Shown here: positions 27,707 to 36,231 of the stretch, in pieces
Numbering within the stretch: position 1 is the stretch's first letter
Layout of the letters: each line of letters starts with the position of its first letter
From: Saccharothrix coeruleofusca
Lineage (GTDB): Bacteria > Actinomycetota > Actinomycetes > Mycobacteriales > Pseudonocardiaceae
Direction: 5' to 3'
Assembly (NCBI RefSeq): GCF_014648515.1
Contig: NZ_BMRG01000011.1
Span: forward strand, 1 to 64,000
DNA: 64,000 nucleotides
Program-made: the position numbers and the translations under genes
The notes under the pieces: generated by a model
Databases searched by the model: none
What the model was told of the DNA's origin: nothing
What the model saw: the letters and a program-made list of their open reading frames with translations, nothing else

Positions 27707-27820
27707 CGCCTGCAAGTACTACCCGTGCCCCCGAGCCGAGCGCATTACTACTACCCGAGTGCCGACGCTCGGGTAGTAGTTACCGGCCCCGTGGGAGGGG
27801 TCGGGTAGTACTTGCAGGCG
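27707..27820. terminator. Nested hairpins containing the dispersed 50-bp element
   Basis: An outer perfect 19-bp inverted repeat (cgcctgcaagtactacccg at 27707-27725, complement at 27802-27820) encloses an inner 13-bp stem (actactacccgag at 27747-27759, complement at 27768-27780, 8-base loop). It lies between the convergent IclR and substrate-binding-protein genes and should terminate both. The right half (27770-27819) belongs to the element repeated at 52282-52331 and 63595-63644. Confidence 0.75.
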
Positions 27821-28705
27821 TCAGAGGGAGACGGTCTTGAGGAAGTCGGCGGCCACGTTGGCCACCGTCTCCTTGTCCACGTCCACCCGCTTGACCAGCT
27901 CGGCCAGGTTCTGCGTGGTCAGCGCGGCGGAGACCTTGTCCAGCGCCTGCTTGCCCTTGGCGTCCACCGCGTCGGACCGCAGCAGCGGCACGACGTTCTG
28001 CGCCGGGTACATGTTCTTCGGGTCCTCCAGCTGCACGAACCCGTTCACCGCGATGTCGGCCTGCGTGGTGTAGAGGTTGGCCACCTGGGCGGTGCCGTTC
28101 TTCAGCGCGTCCACGGTGACCGGCCCACCCGCGTCGGTGGTCTTGATCTCCTTGAACGTCACCCCGTAGAGCTCCTTGATCCTGCTCTCCCAGCGCTGCG
28201 CCCACTCGCCCGCCGCGCCCAGCACGTACTGCCCGCTGCCCAGGTCGGCGATGGACTTCACGCCGCGCTCGGCGGTCTCCTTGGTGACCACCAGCACGTC
28301 CTTGTCCTCGGCGGCGGACTTCTCCAGCACCTCCAGACCGGCGGGCGTCTTGGCCTTCAACGCCGCGTAGACCTCGTCGGCGGTGGAGGTCGTGTTGGTC
28401 TTGTCGAAGTAGTTCAGCAGGTTGCCGGTGTACTCCGGCACCACGCCCAACGACTTGTCCTGCAACGCCTTCACGACCAGCTCGCGCGCGCCGATGCCGG
28501 ACTTCACCGTCACCTTCGCGCCGGTCGCCTTGAGCGCGCCCGCGTAGATCTCGGCGAGGATCTTGTTCTCGGTGAAGTCGGCCGAACCGACCACCACCTC
28601 CCCCGAGTCGGCCTGCTGACCACTGCCGCCGAGGTCCTCCGCGGACCCGCACGCGGACAGGACCAGGGCTGCCGCCGCGACCGCGACGGCCAACGTGCGC
28701 TTCAT
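27821..28705 (-). CDS. Osmolyte ABC transporter substrate-binding lipoprotein (OpuAC family)
   Basis: A 294-residue lipoprotein. The signal peptide MKRTLAVAVAAAALVLSAC ends in a lipobox (LSAC). The OpuAC domain starts VVVGSADFTENKILAEIYAG and includes GVVPEYTGNLLNYF. It is predicted to be anchored outside the cell and to bind a quaternary-amine-type osmolyte such as glycine betaine, choline or carnitine. Its start overlaps the upstream permease stop by 4 bp. It is the last gene of a four-gene transporter operon. Confidence 0.92.
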   Translation of the reverse strand: MKRTLAVAVAAAALVLSACGSAEDLGGSGQQADSGEVVVGSADFTENKILAEIYAGALKATGAKVTVKSGIGARELVVKALQDKSLGVVPEYTGNLLNYFDKTNTTSTADEVYAALKAKTPAGLEVLEKSAAEDKDVLVVTKETAERGVKSIADLGSGQYVLGAAGEWAQRWESRIKELYGVTFKEIKTTDAGGPVTVDALKNGTAQVANLYTTQADIAVNGFVQLEDPKNMYPAQNVVPLLRSDAVDAKGKQALDKVSAALTTQNLAELVKRVDVDKETVANVAADFLKTVSL

Positions 28706-29436
28706 GCCGTGCTTCCTCCTGCGTCTGGCTGGGCGGCGGCCGCCGCCAGCTCCACCCCGCGACGCCGGGACCCGGCGGACAACCGCAGCCCCCTCGGCAC
28801 CACGAGCCTTCCCACACCCGCGAGCAGCGCGTCCAGCAGCACCGCCAGCAGCGCGATGAGCACCGCGCCGCCGACGAACTGCCCGTAGTCCAGCACCCGC
28901 AAACCGTCCAGCAGCGGACGTCCCAACGTCTCCACACCCACGTAGGCCGCGACCGACGCGGTCGCCACCACCTGCAACGTCGCGTTGCGCAGCCCGCCCA
29001 CCAGCAGCGGCAGCGCGTTGGGCACCTCGACCTGCCACAGCCGCTGCGCGCCCGTCATGCCCATGCCGCGCGCGGCGTCCACCACGCCCCGGTCCACGCC
29101 CTGCACGCCCGCGTACGCGCCCGCCAGTATCGGCGGGACCGCCAGCACCACCAGCGCGATGAGCACGCCTGCCGGACCACCGCCCATCAGCAGGTACAGG
29201 AACGTCACCAGGCCCAGCGTGGGCAGCGCGCGCAGGGCGTTGCTGCCACCCACCAGCAGCACGCCGCCGCGGCCGGTGTGCCCGATGAACAGGCCCAGCG
29301 GCACGGCGATGGCGGCGGCGCCGAGCACCGCGCCCAGGCAGTACAGCAGGTGCACGCCGACCCGCACCGGGATCGACCTGCCCCCGCTCCAGTTGACCGG
29401 GTCCACCAGCCAGGCGAACGCGTCCGCGAAGATCAT
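28702..29436 (-). CDS. Osmolyte ABC transporter permease 2 (OpuB/OpuC type)
   Basis: A 244-residue inner-membrane permease with six hydrophobic segments. The EAA-type loop reads VVDAARGMGMTGAQRLWQVEVPNALPLLVGGL. The ATG at 29436 overlaps the previous permease stop (ATGA). It forms the translocation pore together with the permease at 29433-30092. Confidence 0.92.
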   Translation of the reverse strand: MIFADAFAWLVDPVNWSGGRSIPVRVGVHLLYCLGAVLGAAAIAVPLGLFIGHTGRGGVLLVGGSNALRALPTLGLVTFLYLLMGGGPAGVLIALVVLAVPPILAGAYAGVQGVDRGVVDAARGMGMTGAQRLWQVEVPNALPLLVGGLRNATLQVVATASVAAYVGVETLGRPLLDGLRVLDYGQFVGGAVLIALLAVLLDALLAGVGRLVVPRGLRLSAGSRRRGVELAAAAAQPDAGGSTA

Positions 29437-30092
29437 GGCTTGCCCACCAGGGTCCACGGGGCGAGGCGGTCGCGCAGCCACACCAGCAGCAGGTCCACCA
29501 CCAGCGCCAGCAGCAGGGTCAGCACGATGCCGATGACGATCGGGGCCAGGTAGCGCTGCCGGAACCCGTCGGTGAACAGCACGCCGAGGCCGCCGGTGCC
29601 GATCAGCGCGCCCACGCTGACCAGGCTGATGTTGCTCACCGAGCCGACCCGCACGCCCGCCGCCAGCACCGGCACCGCCAGCGGCAGCTCCACCGCCAGG
29701 AACCGGCGCACCGGCCGGAAGCCCATCGCGGTCGCGGCGGCGGTGACGTGCGCGGGCACCGCGTCCAGCGCGTCGGCCACCGGCCGCACCAGCAGCGCCG
29801 TGGTGTAGAGGGTGAGCGCGATGACCACGTTGGCGCTGTCCAGGACCTGCGTGCCGATCACCGCCGGGATGATCGCGAACAGCGCCAGCGACGGGATCGT
29901 GTAGAGCACGTTGGCGGTGCCCGCCAGTGCCGCCTTCGCCCACGGCAGCCGGTGCGCCAGCAGCCCGAGCAGCACCGCCAGCACGACCGAGACCACCAGC
30001 GGCAGCAGCGACAGGTAGACGTGCTCCAGCAGCATGTCCAGCAGCGCCGCGCGGGTTCCCGCGTCGCTGAGGTAGTCGACCACCTCACCCAC
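29433..30092 (-). CDS. Osmolyte ABC transporter permease 1 (OpuB/OpuC type)
   Basis: A 219-residue permease with five or six membrane helices. The EAA loop is DALDAVPAHVTAAATAMGFRPVRRFLAVELPLAVPVLAAG. The GTG at 30092 overlaps the ATPase gene by 8 bp. The typical internal stretch SNISLVSVGALIGTGGLGVL is preserved. Confidence 0.92.
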   Translation of the reverse strand: MGEVVDYLSDAGTRAALLDMLLEHVYLSLLPLVVSVVLAVLLGLLAHRLPWAKAALAGTANVLYTIPSLALFAIIPAVIGTQVLDSANVVIALTLYTTALLVRPVADALDAVPAHVTAAATAMGFRPVRRFLAVELPLAVPVLAAGVRVGSVSNISLVSVGALIGTGGLGVLFTDGFRQRYLAPIVIGIVLTLLLALVVDLLLVWLRDRLAPWTLVGKP

Positions 30093-31140
30093 GGCGGCCC
30101 TCGATCACGTCGAGCACCTGCCGGGCGGTGACCACGCCTGCGAAGCGCCCCTCCCCGTCCACCACCACGCCCAGCCCGGACGGCGAGGACAGCGCCGCGT
30201 CCAGCGCGCCGCGCACCGGCGCGCCCAGCTCGTAGAGCGAGCCGCCGGGCACCGGCTCGCCGCCCGCGCCCGGCGCGAGCCAGCCCTGCGGGCGCTTCTC
30301 GCCGTCCACCACCAGCCGCCAGCCGTCGGCGGGCTCGACCGCGGCGCCCTCGACCACCGTCGGCACGTCGCCGACCCGCACGCCCACCGGGTCCACGAAG
30401 GACAGGCCCCGGTAGCCGCGGTCCTTGCCGACGAACCCCGCCACGAAGTAGTCCGCCGGGCGGGACAGCACCTCGGCGGGCGGCGCGTACTGGGCCAGCA
30501 CGCCGCCCTCGCGGAACACCGCCACCTTCTCGCCGATCCGCACCGCCTCGTCGATGTCGTGCGTGACGAACACGATCGTCTTGTCCAGCTCCGCCTGCAG
30601 CCGCAGCAGCTCGTCCTGCAAGCCCTCCCGGACCACCGGGTCGACCGCGCTGAACGGCTCGTCCATCAGCAGCACCGGCGGGTCCGCGGCCAGCGCCCGC
30701 GCCACGCCCACCCGCTGCTGCTGGCCGCCGGAGAGCTGCACCGGGTAGCGCTTGCCCAGCTCGGCGGGCAGGCCCACCAGCTCCAGCAGCTCCGCGGCGC
30801 GGGCGCGGGCCGCGCGGCGCGTCCAGCCCGACAGCAGCGGCACGGTGGCCACGTTGTCCAGCACCGTGCGGTGCGGGAACAGGCCCGCCTGCTGGATGAC
30901 GTAGCCGATGCCCCGGCGCAGCGTCGGCGGGTCCACGCCGCGCACGTCCCGGCCGTCCACCAGCACCGTGCCGGAGGTGGCCTCGACCATCCGGTTCACC
31001 ATGCGCAGCGACGTGGTCTTGCCGCAGCCCGAAGGCCCGACGAACACCGTGATGGTGCCCGCCTCTACGACGAGGTCGAGGCCGTCGACCGCGACGGTGC
31101 CGTCGTCGAACCGCTTGGTGACGTCGCGGAACTCGATCAC
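30085..31140 (-). CDS. Osmolyte ABC transporter ATP-binding protein (OpuA/OpuC type)
   Basis: A 351-residue ATPase, first gene of the operon. Walker A is GPSGCGKTTS, the signature is LSGGQQQRVGVARAL, Walker B is PPVLLMDEPFSAVDP, and the switch His is in FVTHDIDEA. After about residue 240 the protein carries a CBS-like regulatory part ending GVVTARQVLDVIEGRRG, the region that senses ionic strength in OpuA-type transporters. The start is the GTG at 31140. The operon order ATPase-permease-permease-binding protein is canonical. Confidence 0.93.
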   Translation of the reverse strand: MIEFRDVTKRFDDGTVAVDGLDLVVEAGTITVFVGPSGCGKTTSLRMVNRMVEATSGTVLVDGRDVRGVDPPTLRRGIGYVIQQAGLFPHRTVLDNVATVPLLSGWTRRAARARAAELLELVGLPAELGKRYPVQLSGGQQQRVGVARALAADPPVLLMDEPFSAVDPVVREGLQDELLRLQAELDKTIVFVTHDIDEAVRIGEKVAVFREGGVLAQYAPPAEVLSRPADYFVAGFVGKDRGYRGLSFVDPVGVRVGDVPTVVEGAAVEPADGWRLVVDGEKRPQGWLAPGAGGEPVPGGSLYELGAPVRGALDAALSSPSGLGVVVDGEGRFAGVVTARQVLDVIEGRRG

Positions 31141-31342
31141 CCGAGGTCCTCCCTGGGCAGCTGGTGCGGGCGTCGATCGACCCTAGTCCGTTCCCCCGTT
31201 CGCGGCACGGAGTTCCACGGGTTGATCGCTGTGCTGGATTGCCGCTGCTCCGCGGACGGCGGCTCGGCCGCCGGGAAGTCGGGGCGGGCCGACCGGTGTC
31301 CGAATGCGTCCCGGCCGGGGCACCGCCTAGGCTGTTTCGCTT

Positions 31343-32911
31343 GTGGCAGCTCATGAGCCGATCGACCGCGTGCGCACCCTGCTGGCCCAGCGCGGGGCGC
31401 ACGCGCGCAAGCTGCGCCGCGTGCTGACCCTGCTGGCGGAGGACTGGCACACCCTGGCCGAGCTGGTGCGGCTGCCCGCGGTGCCCCGCCGCACCGTGCA
31501 GGAGCTGCTCACCGCGGTGCAGGACGACCTGGAGACCAGCGGCGACCGGTTCCGCCTCGCCCCGGCCCGCGCCGCCGACTACGCGCCGCTGACCGTCGCC
31601 GAGCCGCTGGTGGACCCGCTGGACGCGCTGGCCGCCCGGCACACCGAGCACCTGCGCTCGGTGCTGGCCGACATCGCCGAGGTGCCCGCGCCGCTGGCCG
31701 CGCTGGACCACGTGCAGGCCACCGCCGAGACCGCGCTGAAGCGGGCGCTGTGGCTGGACACCACCTACGACCTGGCGGGCCGCACCCTGCTGTGCCTGGG
31801 CGACCACGACCTGACGTCGCTGGCGGTGGCCGCGGTCAACCCGGAGGTCGAGGTCGTCGTGGTGGACGTGGACGACCGGCTGCTGGAGTTCATCTCGACC
31901 CGCGCGGACGCCCGCGGCCTGCCCGTGCGCACCCTGCACGCGGACTTCCGCTTCGGCCTGCCGCCCGCCGTGCTGGAGACGGCGGACCTGGTGTTCAGCG
32001 ACCCGCCCTACACCGCGGAGGGCATGGCGCTGTTCGCGGGCCGGGCGGTGGAGTGCCTGGCCGACACCGGCAAGGGCCGGGTGCTGCTGGCGTACGGGTT
32101 CAGCGACCGCACGCCCGCGCTGGGCCTGAAGGTGCAGCAGGAGCTGCAGCGGCTGGGGCTGGTGTTCGAGGCGATCCTGCCCGCGTTCCACCGGTTCGAC
32201 GGGGCGCAGGCGATCGGCAGCGCCGCGGACCTCTACGTGTGCAGGCCGACCTCCCGGCGCTCGGCCGCCACCCCGCGCACCGCGATCTACACCCACGGCC
32301 CGCAGTCGGTCGAGACCTCCGGTCCCAGCCGGGAAGCCCTGGAAGCGCTGGTGGAACTGGCCCCGCGCCCGGAGTCGTCCCCGCCGCCGAAGCCCCGCGC
32401 GCCGGGCTGGGCCGAGCCGATCGGCCGCGGCGCGGCGTCGCTGGCCGTGGACCTGACCGGCGATCCCGGACCGTGGCTGCTGCGCACCCTGCTGGCGTGC
32501 TCGCCGGGGCGGATGGCGGCGCTGGTGCCCAACAACCACCCCGACGTGGCCTCGGAGAAGGGGCAGCGCGCGCTGTCGTCGTTGGTGGGCACCAGGTTCG
32601 CGCTGCGCTACCTGCGGTCCACGCCGGACGGCAAGCACTGCGTCGTGGTCGCCGACCAGGTGCTGGCCGGGACGCTGGACGTGGGCGGGCTGGCGGTGCG
32701 CGAGGTGCTCATGCGGGCGCACGGCAAGCTGGGCAACGTGTGGCGCGAGGCGCTGGTGACCGCGACGCGCGGGGCGCTGACCAAGCGCGAGGCGCGGGAG
32801 CGGATCGCCGAGCAGGTCGGCGAGGACGAGGACCTGGAGCTGAGGCTGATCGACCTGCCCCGGCACCGGATCGCCGCCCTCCTGCCGCTCATCCGCGCAT
32901 CGGCGTCATAG
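31343..32911 (+). CDS. Branched-polyamine synthase family protein (bis-aminopropyl spermidine synthase-like)
   Basis: A 522-residue protein. The N-terminal 100 residues look like a winged helix (LLAEDWHTLAELVRLPAVPRRTVQELL). The catalytic Rossmann-like domain contains LLCLGDHDLTSLA, VVVVDVDDRLLEFI, and FSDPPYTAEG. This matches the DUF43/BpsA family, which transfers aminopropyl groups to form branched polyamines in thermophiles. An extra C-terminal domain of about 170 residues follows. The start is the GTG at 31343. It diverges from the osmolyte transporter and ends 6 bp inside the convergent membrane-protein gene. Confidence 0.82.
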   Translation: MAAHEPIDRVRTLLAQRGAHARKLRRVLTLLAEDWHTLAELVRLPAVPRRTVQELLTAVQDDLETSGDRFRLAPARAADYAPLTVAEPLVDPLDALAARHTEHLRSVLADIAEVPAPLAALDHVQATAETALKRALWLDTTYDLAGRTLLCLGDHDLTSLAVAAVNPEVEVVVVDVDDRLLEFISTRADARGLPVRTLHADFRFGLPPAVLETADLVFSDPPYTAEGMALFAGRAVECLADTGKGRVLLAYGFSDRTPALGLKVQQELQRLGLVFEAILPAFHRFDGAQAIGSAADLYVCRPTSRRSAATPRTAIYTHGPQSVETSGPSREALEALVELAPRPESSPPPKPRAPGWAEPIGRGAASLAVDLTGDPGPWLLRTLLACSPGRMAALVPNNHPDVASEKGQRALSSLVGTRFALRYLRSTPDGKHCVVVADQVLAGTLDVGGLAVREVLMRAHGKLGNVWREALVTATRGALTKREARERIAEQVGEDEDLELRLIDLPRHRIAALLPLIRASAS

Positions 32912-33472
32912 GAACCGCCGCTTCAGCGCGGTCGCGGGCTTGCGCGTCAGGCGGGGCAGCACGATCACGTGCCCCAGGGCCAGCACCGCGCCCAGCGCCA
33001 CCGACCACGCCCGCAGCGGTGAGACGTCGTCGGGCCGAGCCGGACCGAGCACGCGCGTGCGGTCCACCACCAGCGTGGTCACCTCCGGGAGGTAGCCGTC
33101 CCTGACCACCACGTCCAGCGTGCGATCGCCGCACCGGACCTGGTGGCTGTAGAACGCCGAGCCGGACCGGGACGAGTCGCGGGAGCGCGACAGCACCGCG
33201 CAGTCCTGGCTGCTGCCGAACGCGGCCATCCACAACGACGGAGCGCCGTAGAGGGACGCCATCGCCAGCGCTATGCCGACGACGATGGTGCCCACGGCCG
33301 CGTTGCTCTTGGGGCGCAGCCTGGTGGTCGCACGAGCGGCGGCGACCAAGGCCCCTACGGCTACGACGATGCCCGTGACTCCCCAGCCGCTCTGGAGCCC
33401 GAAGAGCAGGCCGACGCCCAGCAGCGCCAGTTGGGCGGCCACCAGCACGGCCACCCACAGCGGTCGGCTCAC
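32906..33472 (-). CDS. Membrane protein, paralogue 3 of the type VII-like operon
   Basis: A 188-residue protein with two N-terminal membrane helices, a third near residue 70, a polar exported domain and a final helix. It shares with its two neighbours the pattern CAVLSRSRD, VRCGDRTLDVVV, VVDRTRVLGPARPDDVSP and the terminal RRFL. The GTG at 33472 overlaps the previous stop (GTGA). It is the last gene of a six-gene overlapping operon. The function is unknown; the position suggests an immunity or accessory role. Confidence 0.72.
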   Translation of the reverse strand: MSRPLWVAVLVAAQLALLGVGLLFGLQSGWGVTGIVVAVGALVAAARATTRLRPKSNAAVGTIVVGIALAMASLYGAPSLWMAAFGSSQDCAVLSRSRDSSRSGSAFYSHQVRCGDRTLDVVVRDGYLPEVTTLVVDRTRVLGPARPDDVSPLRAWSVALGAVLALGHVIVLPRLTRKPATALKRRFL

Positions 33473-34056
33473 AGGAATTCCTTCTCGATCTTCCGCCGCC
33501 GCGTGTCCACGGGCGGCCGGGTGACGCAGAACGCGACGAAGAGCAAGGCGAACAACGTCGTGCCCGCCACGGTCCAAGGCGCCACCGGGGTGACGTCCGA
33601 GGGCCGCACCGGTCGCAGCGGACCGGTGCGGTCGACGACGATCGACGTGCTCGCGCCGACCTTCCCGATCGGCTCCGAGGTCGAGCTCAACGGCTGGTAG
33701 TCGAACCTCCGACCACCGCAGTCGACCACGGAGACGCTGTAGGACGGGGCCGTGCGCTGCTTGACGGCGCGCTTGTCGACCACCTGGCACGAGGTTAGCA
33801 CCTCGCCGTTGAACACCATCCACGCAGGCGCGGCGTGCTGAATCCCGACGATCATGCTCACGCAGGAGATCACGAACGCCACAGCCCCGAGGGCAGGCCG
33901 CTTGGTGAGCAGGCCCACCACGACCGGGAACCCGAGCATCCCGCCGAACAGCACGGGCGGCCCGACGGGGTTGTCGGAGTTGTAGAGCAGCCCCCCAACC
34001 GGTGTCGCCAGCGCGCACAGCACCGCCAATGCGGCTGAGCACGACCTCCGACTCAC
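33469..34056 (-). CDS. Membrane protein, paralogue 2 of the type VII-like operon
   Basis: A 195-residue paralogue of its neighbours. Three N-terminal helices precede a polar domain with CQVVDKRAVKQRTAPSYSVS, VDCGGRRFDYQPLSS, IGKVGASTS and VVDRTGPLRPVRPSDVTP; a last helix precedes the tail EKEFL. The two conserved cysteines could form a disulfide outside the cell. The GTG at 34056 overlaps the upstream stop. Confidence 0.73.
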   Translation of the reverse strand: MSRRSCSAALAVLCALATPVGGLLYNSDNPVGPPVLFGGMLGFPVVVGLLTKRPALGAVAFVISCVSMIVGIQHAAPAWMVFNGEVLTSCQVVDKRAVKQRTAPSYSVSVVDCGGRRFDYQPLSSTSEPIGKVGASTSIVVDRTGPLRPVRPSDVTPVAPWTVAGTTLFALLFVAFCVTRPPVDTRRRKIEKEFL

Positions 34057-34640
34057 AGGAATTCCTGTTCCACCTTCGGTTTCCCGGGCTCGGCAGGCCA
34101 GGTGGCGCAGAAGGCGATGAAGAGCAACCCCAGCAACGCCACGCCCGGCAGCGCCCACGCGCCGGTCGTGGTGAGGTCGGACGGCCGCACCGGGTTGATC
34201 AAACCGGTGCGGTCGAACACCAACGAGGTCCGCTCCCCCACGTCACCGATGTACTCCGACGCCGACTGGTACGGCTTGTACGAAACGACCCGATCACCAC
34301 ACCTGACCTTGGAAACGTCGTAAGACGGAGCCCGATCCCTCTCGACCTCCCACTCGTCGATCACCTGGCAATCGGTCCGCACCTCACCGAACACCGACAT
34401 CCACAACGGTTGGGTGAACACGGCCGACACACCGATCGACGCGATCGTCATGAGGAGCCAGCCGAGGCAGGCCACCGGGCTCGACCACAGCTTGAGCACC
34501 CCGAGGAACAGCGCGACCAGCGCCATGCCGAGTGTGACCATCGCGAGCCAGTCCGCCGACCCCGCTGCCTTCAGCAACGGCGAGGCCATTCCGGCGAACA
34601 GCCCCACAACGGCCACCGTCACGCGCCACGGCTTCTTCAC
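34053..34640 (-). CDS. Membrane protein, paralogue 1 of the type VII-like operon
   Basis: A 195-residue membrane protein with the same design as the next two genes: three N-terminal helices, then CQVIDEWEVERDRAPSYDVS, VRCGDRVVSYKPYQS, IGDVGERTSLVFDRTGLINP, VRPSDLT, a final helix and the tail EQEFL. The GTG at 34640 overlaps the stop of the large WXG-like gene (GTGA). Three tandem homologues after a large exported-protein candidate resemble tandem immunity genes. Confidence 0.73.
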   Translation of the reverse strand: MKKPWRVTVAVVGLFAGMASPLLKAAGSADWLAMVTLGMALVALFLGVLKLWSSPVACLGWLLMTIASIGVSAVFTQPLWMSVFGEVRTDCQVIDEWEVERDRAPSYDVSKVRCGDRVVSYKPYQSASEYIGDVGERTSLVFDRTGLINPVRPSDLTTTGAWALPGVALLGLLFIAFCATWPAEPGKPKVEQEFL

Positions 34641-35929
34641 TCGTCCAGGTATCCCGTCTGCCGCTTGAAGGCCCGCTGTTGCTCCTTCTTGACGCCCTGC
34701 ATCTCCAACTCGTCCTGCTTGGACGTCTCCCGGAGGACGTCCGCACCCATCTTGACCTGGAACCCGCCACCCATGACGTCGGGAACCGAGTGCGGTGAGA
34801 CGTGCTGTCCGCGCTGCAGCGGCTTGAACGGCGCGTAGGCGTCGGTGGCGTTCCTCATCGACTGGGGGCCGCCTCCGATGTTCTCCGTGGCGCGGTTCCA
34901 GGTGTCGCCCGCGTTCCGGTAGCGGCCGGGCGCGCCCGCCAGATCGCGCCCGGTCTCGCGGAACTTGGTGCCCACGTCACCGAGCGAGGGTCGGGCGTTG
35001 CCCCAGTCCTCCACGCGCTTGCCCGCGTTCTCCAAGCCCTGGAACCGGGGCGCGCCGGGCGCGTCCACCGCTCGGGCCGCCGCGGTGCTGGTGGTGCCGC
35101 CCGCCGCTGCACCGCCACGGCCGAAGCGGGCCAAGCCCTTGAGCATGTCGCCGACCTTGCCGAACAGACCCTTGAGCTTGCTCAGGATCTTCATGATCGC
35201 GCGCAGGAGCTTGGCGAGCTGCTGGGTGATCTTGCCCAGCACCACCGCGCCACGGCCGACCGCCCAGGCGGCGAACGCGGCCATCGAAGTGCCCAGGCTC
35301 ACCACGGAGGACGCCAGGGCTATCACCGCGTTGCGGATGACCTCCCAGACGAACATGGCGATCAGGTCGCGGATCATGCCCCGGATCGCGGCGGTGATCG
35401 TGCCCGCCGTGGCGACCTGCTCGGCGACGCTCACGCACACCTTGCTCATCGCGGCGATCTCCTGCGCGAGCTGCCCCTGGCTGGCCCTGAACGCCTCGGC
35501 GGCCTGCTGCTCCCAGGAAGCGGCCTGGGCTTTCACCGCGTCGTGCTGCTGCTGGGCGATCTGGTCCAGCGAAGTGGCGACCTCGTTCCAGGTGCCCACC
35601 GCGTGCTCGATCTTGTCACCGTTGCCCGCGAGCCAGTCCAGCGGCTCGCGCAGGAAGCTGACGTGCTCGATCAGCCAGCCGATGCCCGCTGTGGCCAGTG
35701 CGCCCAACGGGTCCACAGCCACACCGAAGCCGTCCAGGAGCATGGCAGCGGCGTTCATGCCGAACTCGGCGTAGTCGCCTTCCTCGATCATCCGATCGGA
35801 GGAGTCGATGACCTGCGCGACCGACTCCGTCACCCCGCCGCCCGCGAAGTTGTCCGGGTCAGTCCAGCCTGGCGGCTCCTCGCCCGCCTTCTGCTCGGCG
35901 AACCCGGTCCAGAACCCGTCGCCGCTCAT
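34637..35929 (-). CDS. Large WXG-like protein, candidate type VII effector
   Basis: A 430-residue protein. An N-terminal part (DPDNFAGGGVTESVAQVIDS) leads to a WXG-like helical hairpin (WNEVATSLDQIAQQQHDAV, then SWEQQAAEAFRASQGQLAQE). Two long hydrophobic helices follow (RDLIAMFVWEVIRNAVIALA and SMAAFAAWAVGRGAVVLGKI), then an Ala/Gly linker and a hydrophilic C-terminal domain ending FKRQTGYLDE. No known toxin catalytic motif was recognised. The ATG at 35929 overlaps the upstream stop. The architecture fits an exported polymorphic protein. Confidence 0.7.
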   Translation of the reverse strand: MSGDGFWTGFAEQKAGEEPPGWTDPDNFAGGGVTESVAQVIDSSDRMIEEGDYAEFGMNAAAMLLDGFGVAVDPLGALATAGIGWLIEHVSFLREPLDWLAGNGDKIEHAVGTWNEVATSLDQIAQQQHDAVKAQAASWEQQAAEAFRASQGQLAQEIAAMSKVCVSVAEQVATAGTITAAIRGMIRDLIAMFVWEVIRNAVIALASSVVSLGTSMAAFAAWAVGRGAVVLGKITQQLAKLLRAIMKILSKLKGLFGKVGDMLKGLARFGRGGAAAGGTTSTAAARAVDAPGAPRFQGLENAGKRVEDWGNARPSLGDVGTKFRETGRDLAGAPGRYRNAGDTWNRATENIGGGPQSMRNATDAYAPFKPLQRGQHVSPHSVPDVMGGGFQVKMGADVLRETSKQDELEMQGVKKEQQRAFKRQTGYLDE

Positions 35930-36231
35930 CCCGCACCCCCGCCGAAGCGCTGCTCGTTGCCCGTCTCTGTGTTCTGGTACTCCGTCGCGGTGGCCTTGGT
36001 GGTCGCCGCGGCCTCCCCCACGGCGGCGGCCAGCTCGCGGATGCCGTCGGCGGTCTGCCGGGCGAACTCCTCGGCCCCGTCGGCGAAGAACTGCAACAGC
36101 ACGCCGAAGGTCTCGCCGCCGAGGTTCACCCCGTCGGCCTTGCTCGCGGCGGCTTCCAGCGCGTCCTGCCTGCCGAGCTGGTCGTCCGCGAACTTGTGCA
36201 GCTGCTCGGCCTGAACCTCGAACCCGGTCAT
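35926..36231 (-). CDS. Small type VII substrate-like protein (EspC/DUF2580-like)
   Basis: A 101-residue helical protein, MTGFEVQAEQLHKFADDQLGRQ..., with the mid-hairpin ETFGVLLQFFADGAEEFARQ. The C-terminus has a YxxxE motif (YQNTE), the type VII export signal pattern. It overlaps both neighbours by 4 bp. It probably pairs with the large WXG-like protein for secretion. Confidence 0.75.
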   Translation of the reverse strand: MTGFEVQAEQLHKFADDQLGRQDALEAAASKADGVNLGGETFGVLLQFFADGAEEFARQTADGIRELAAAVGEAAATTKATATEYQNTETGNEQRFGGGAG

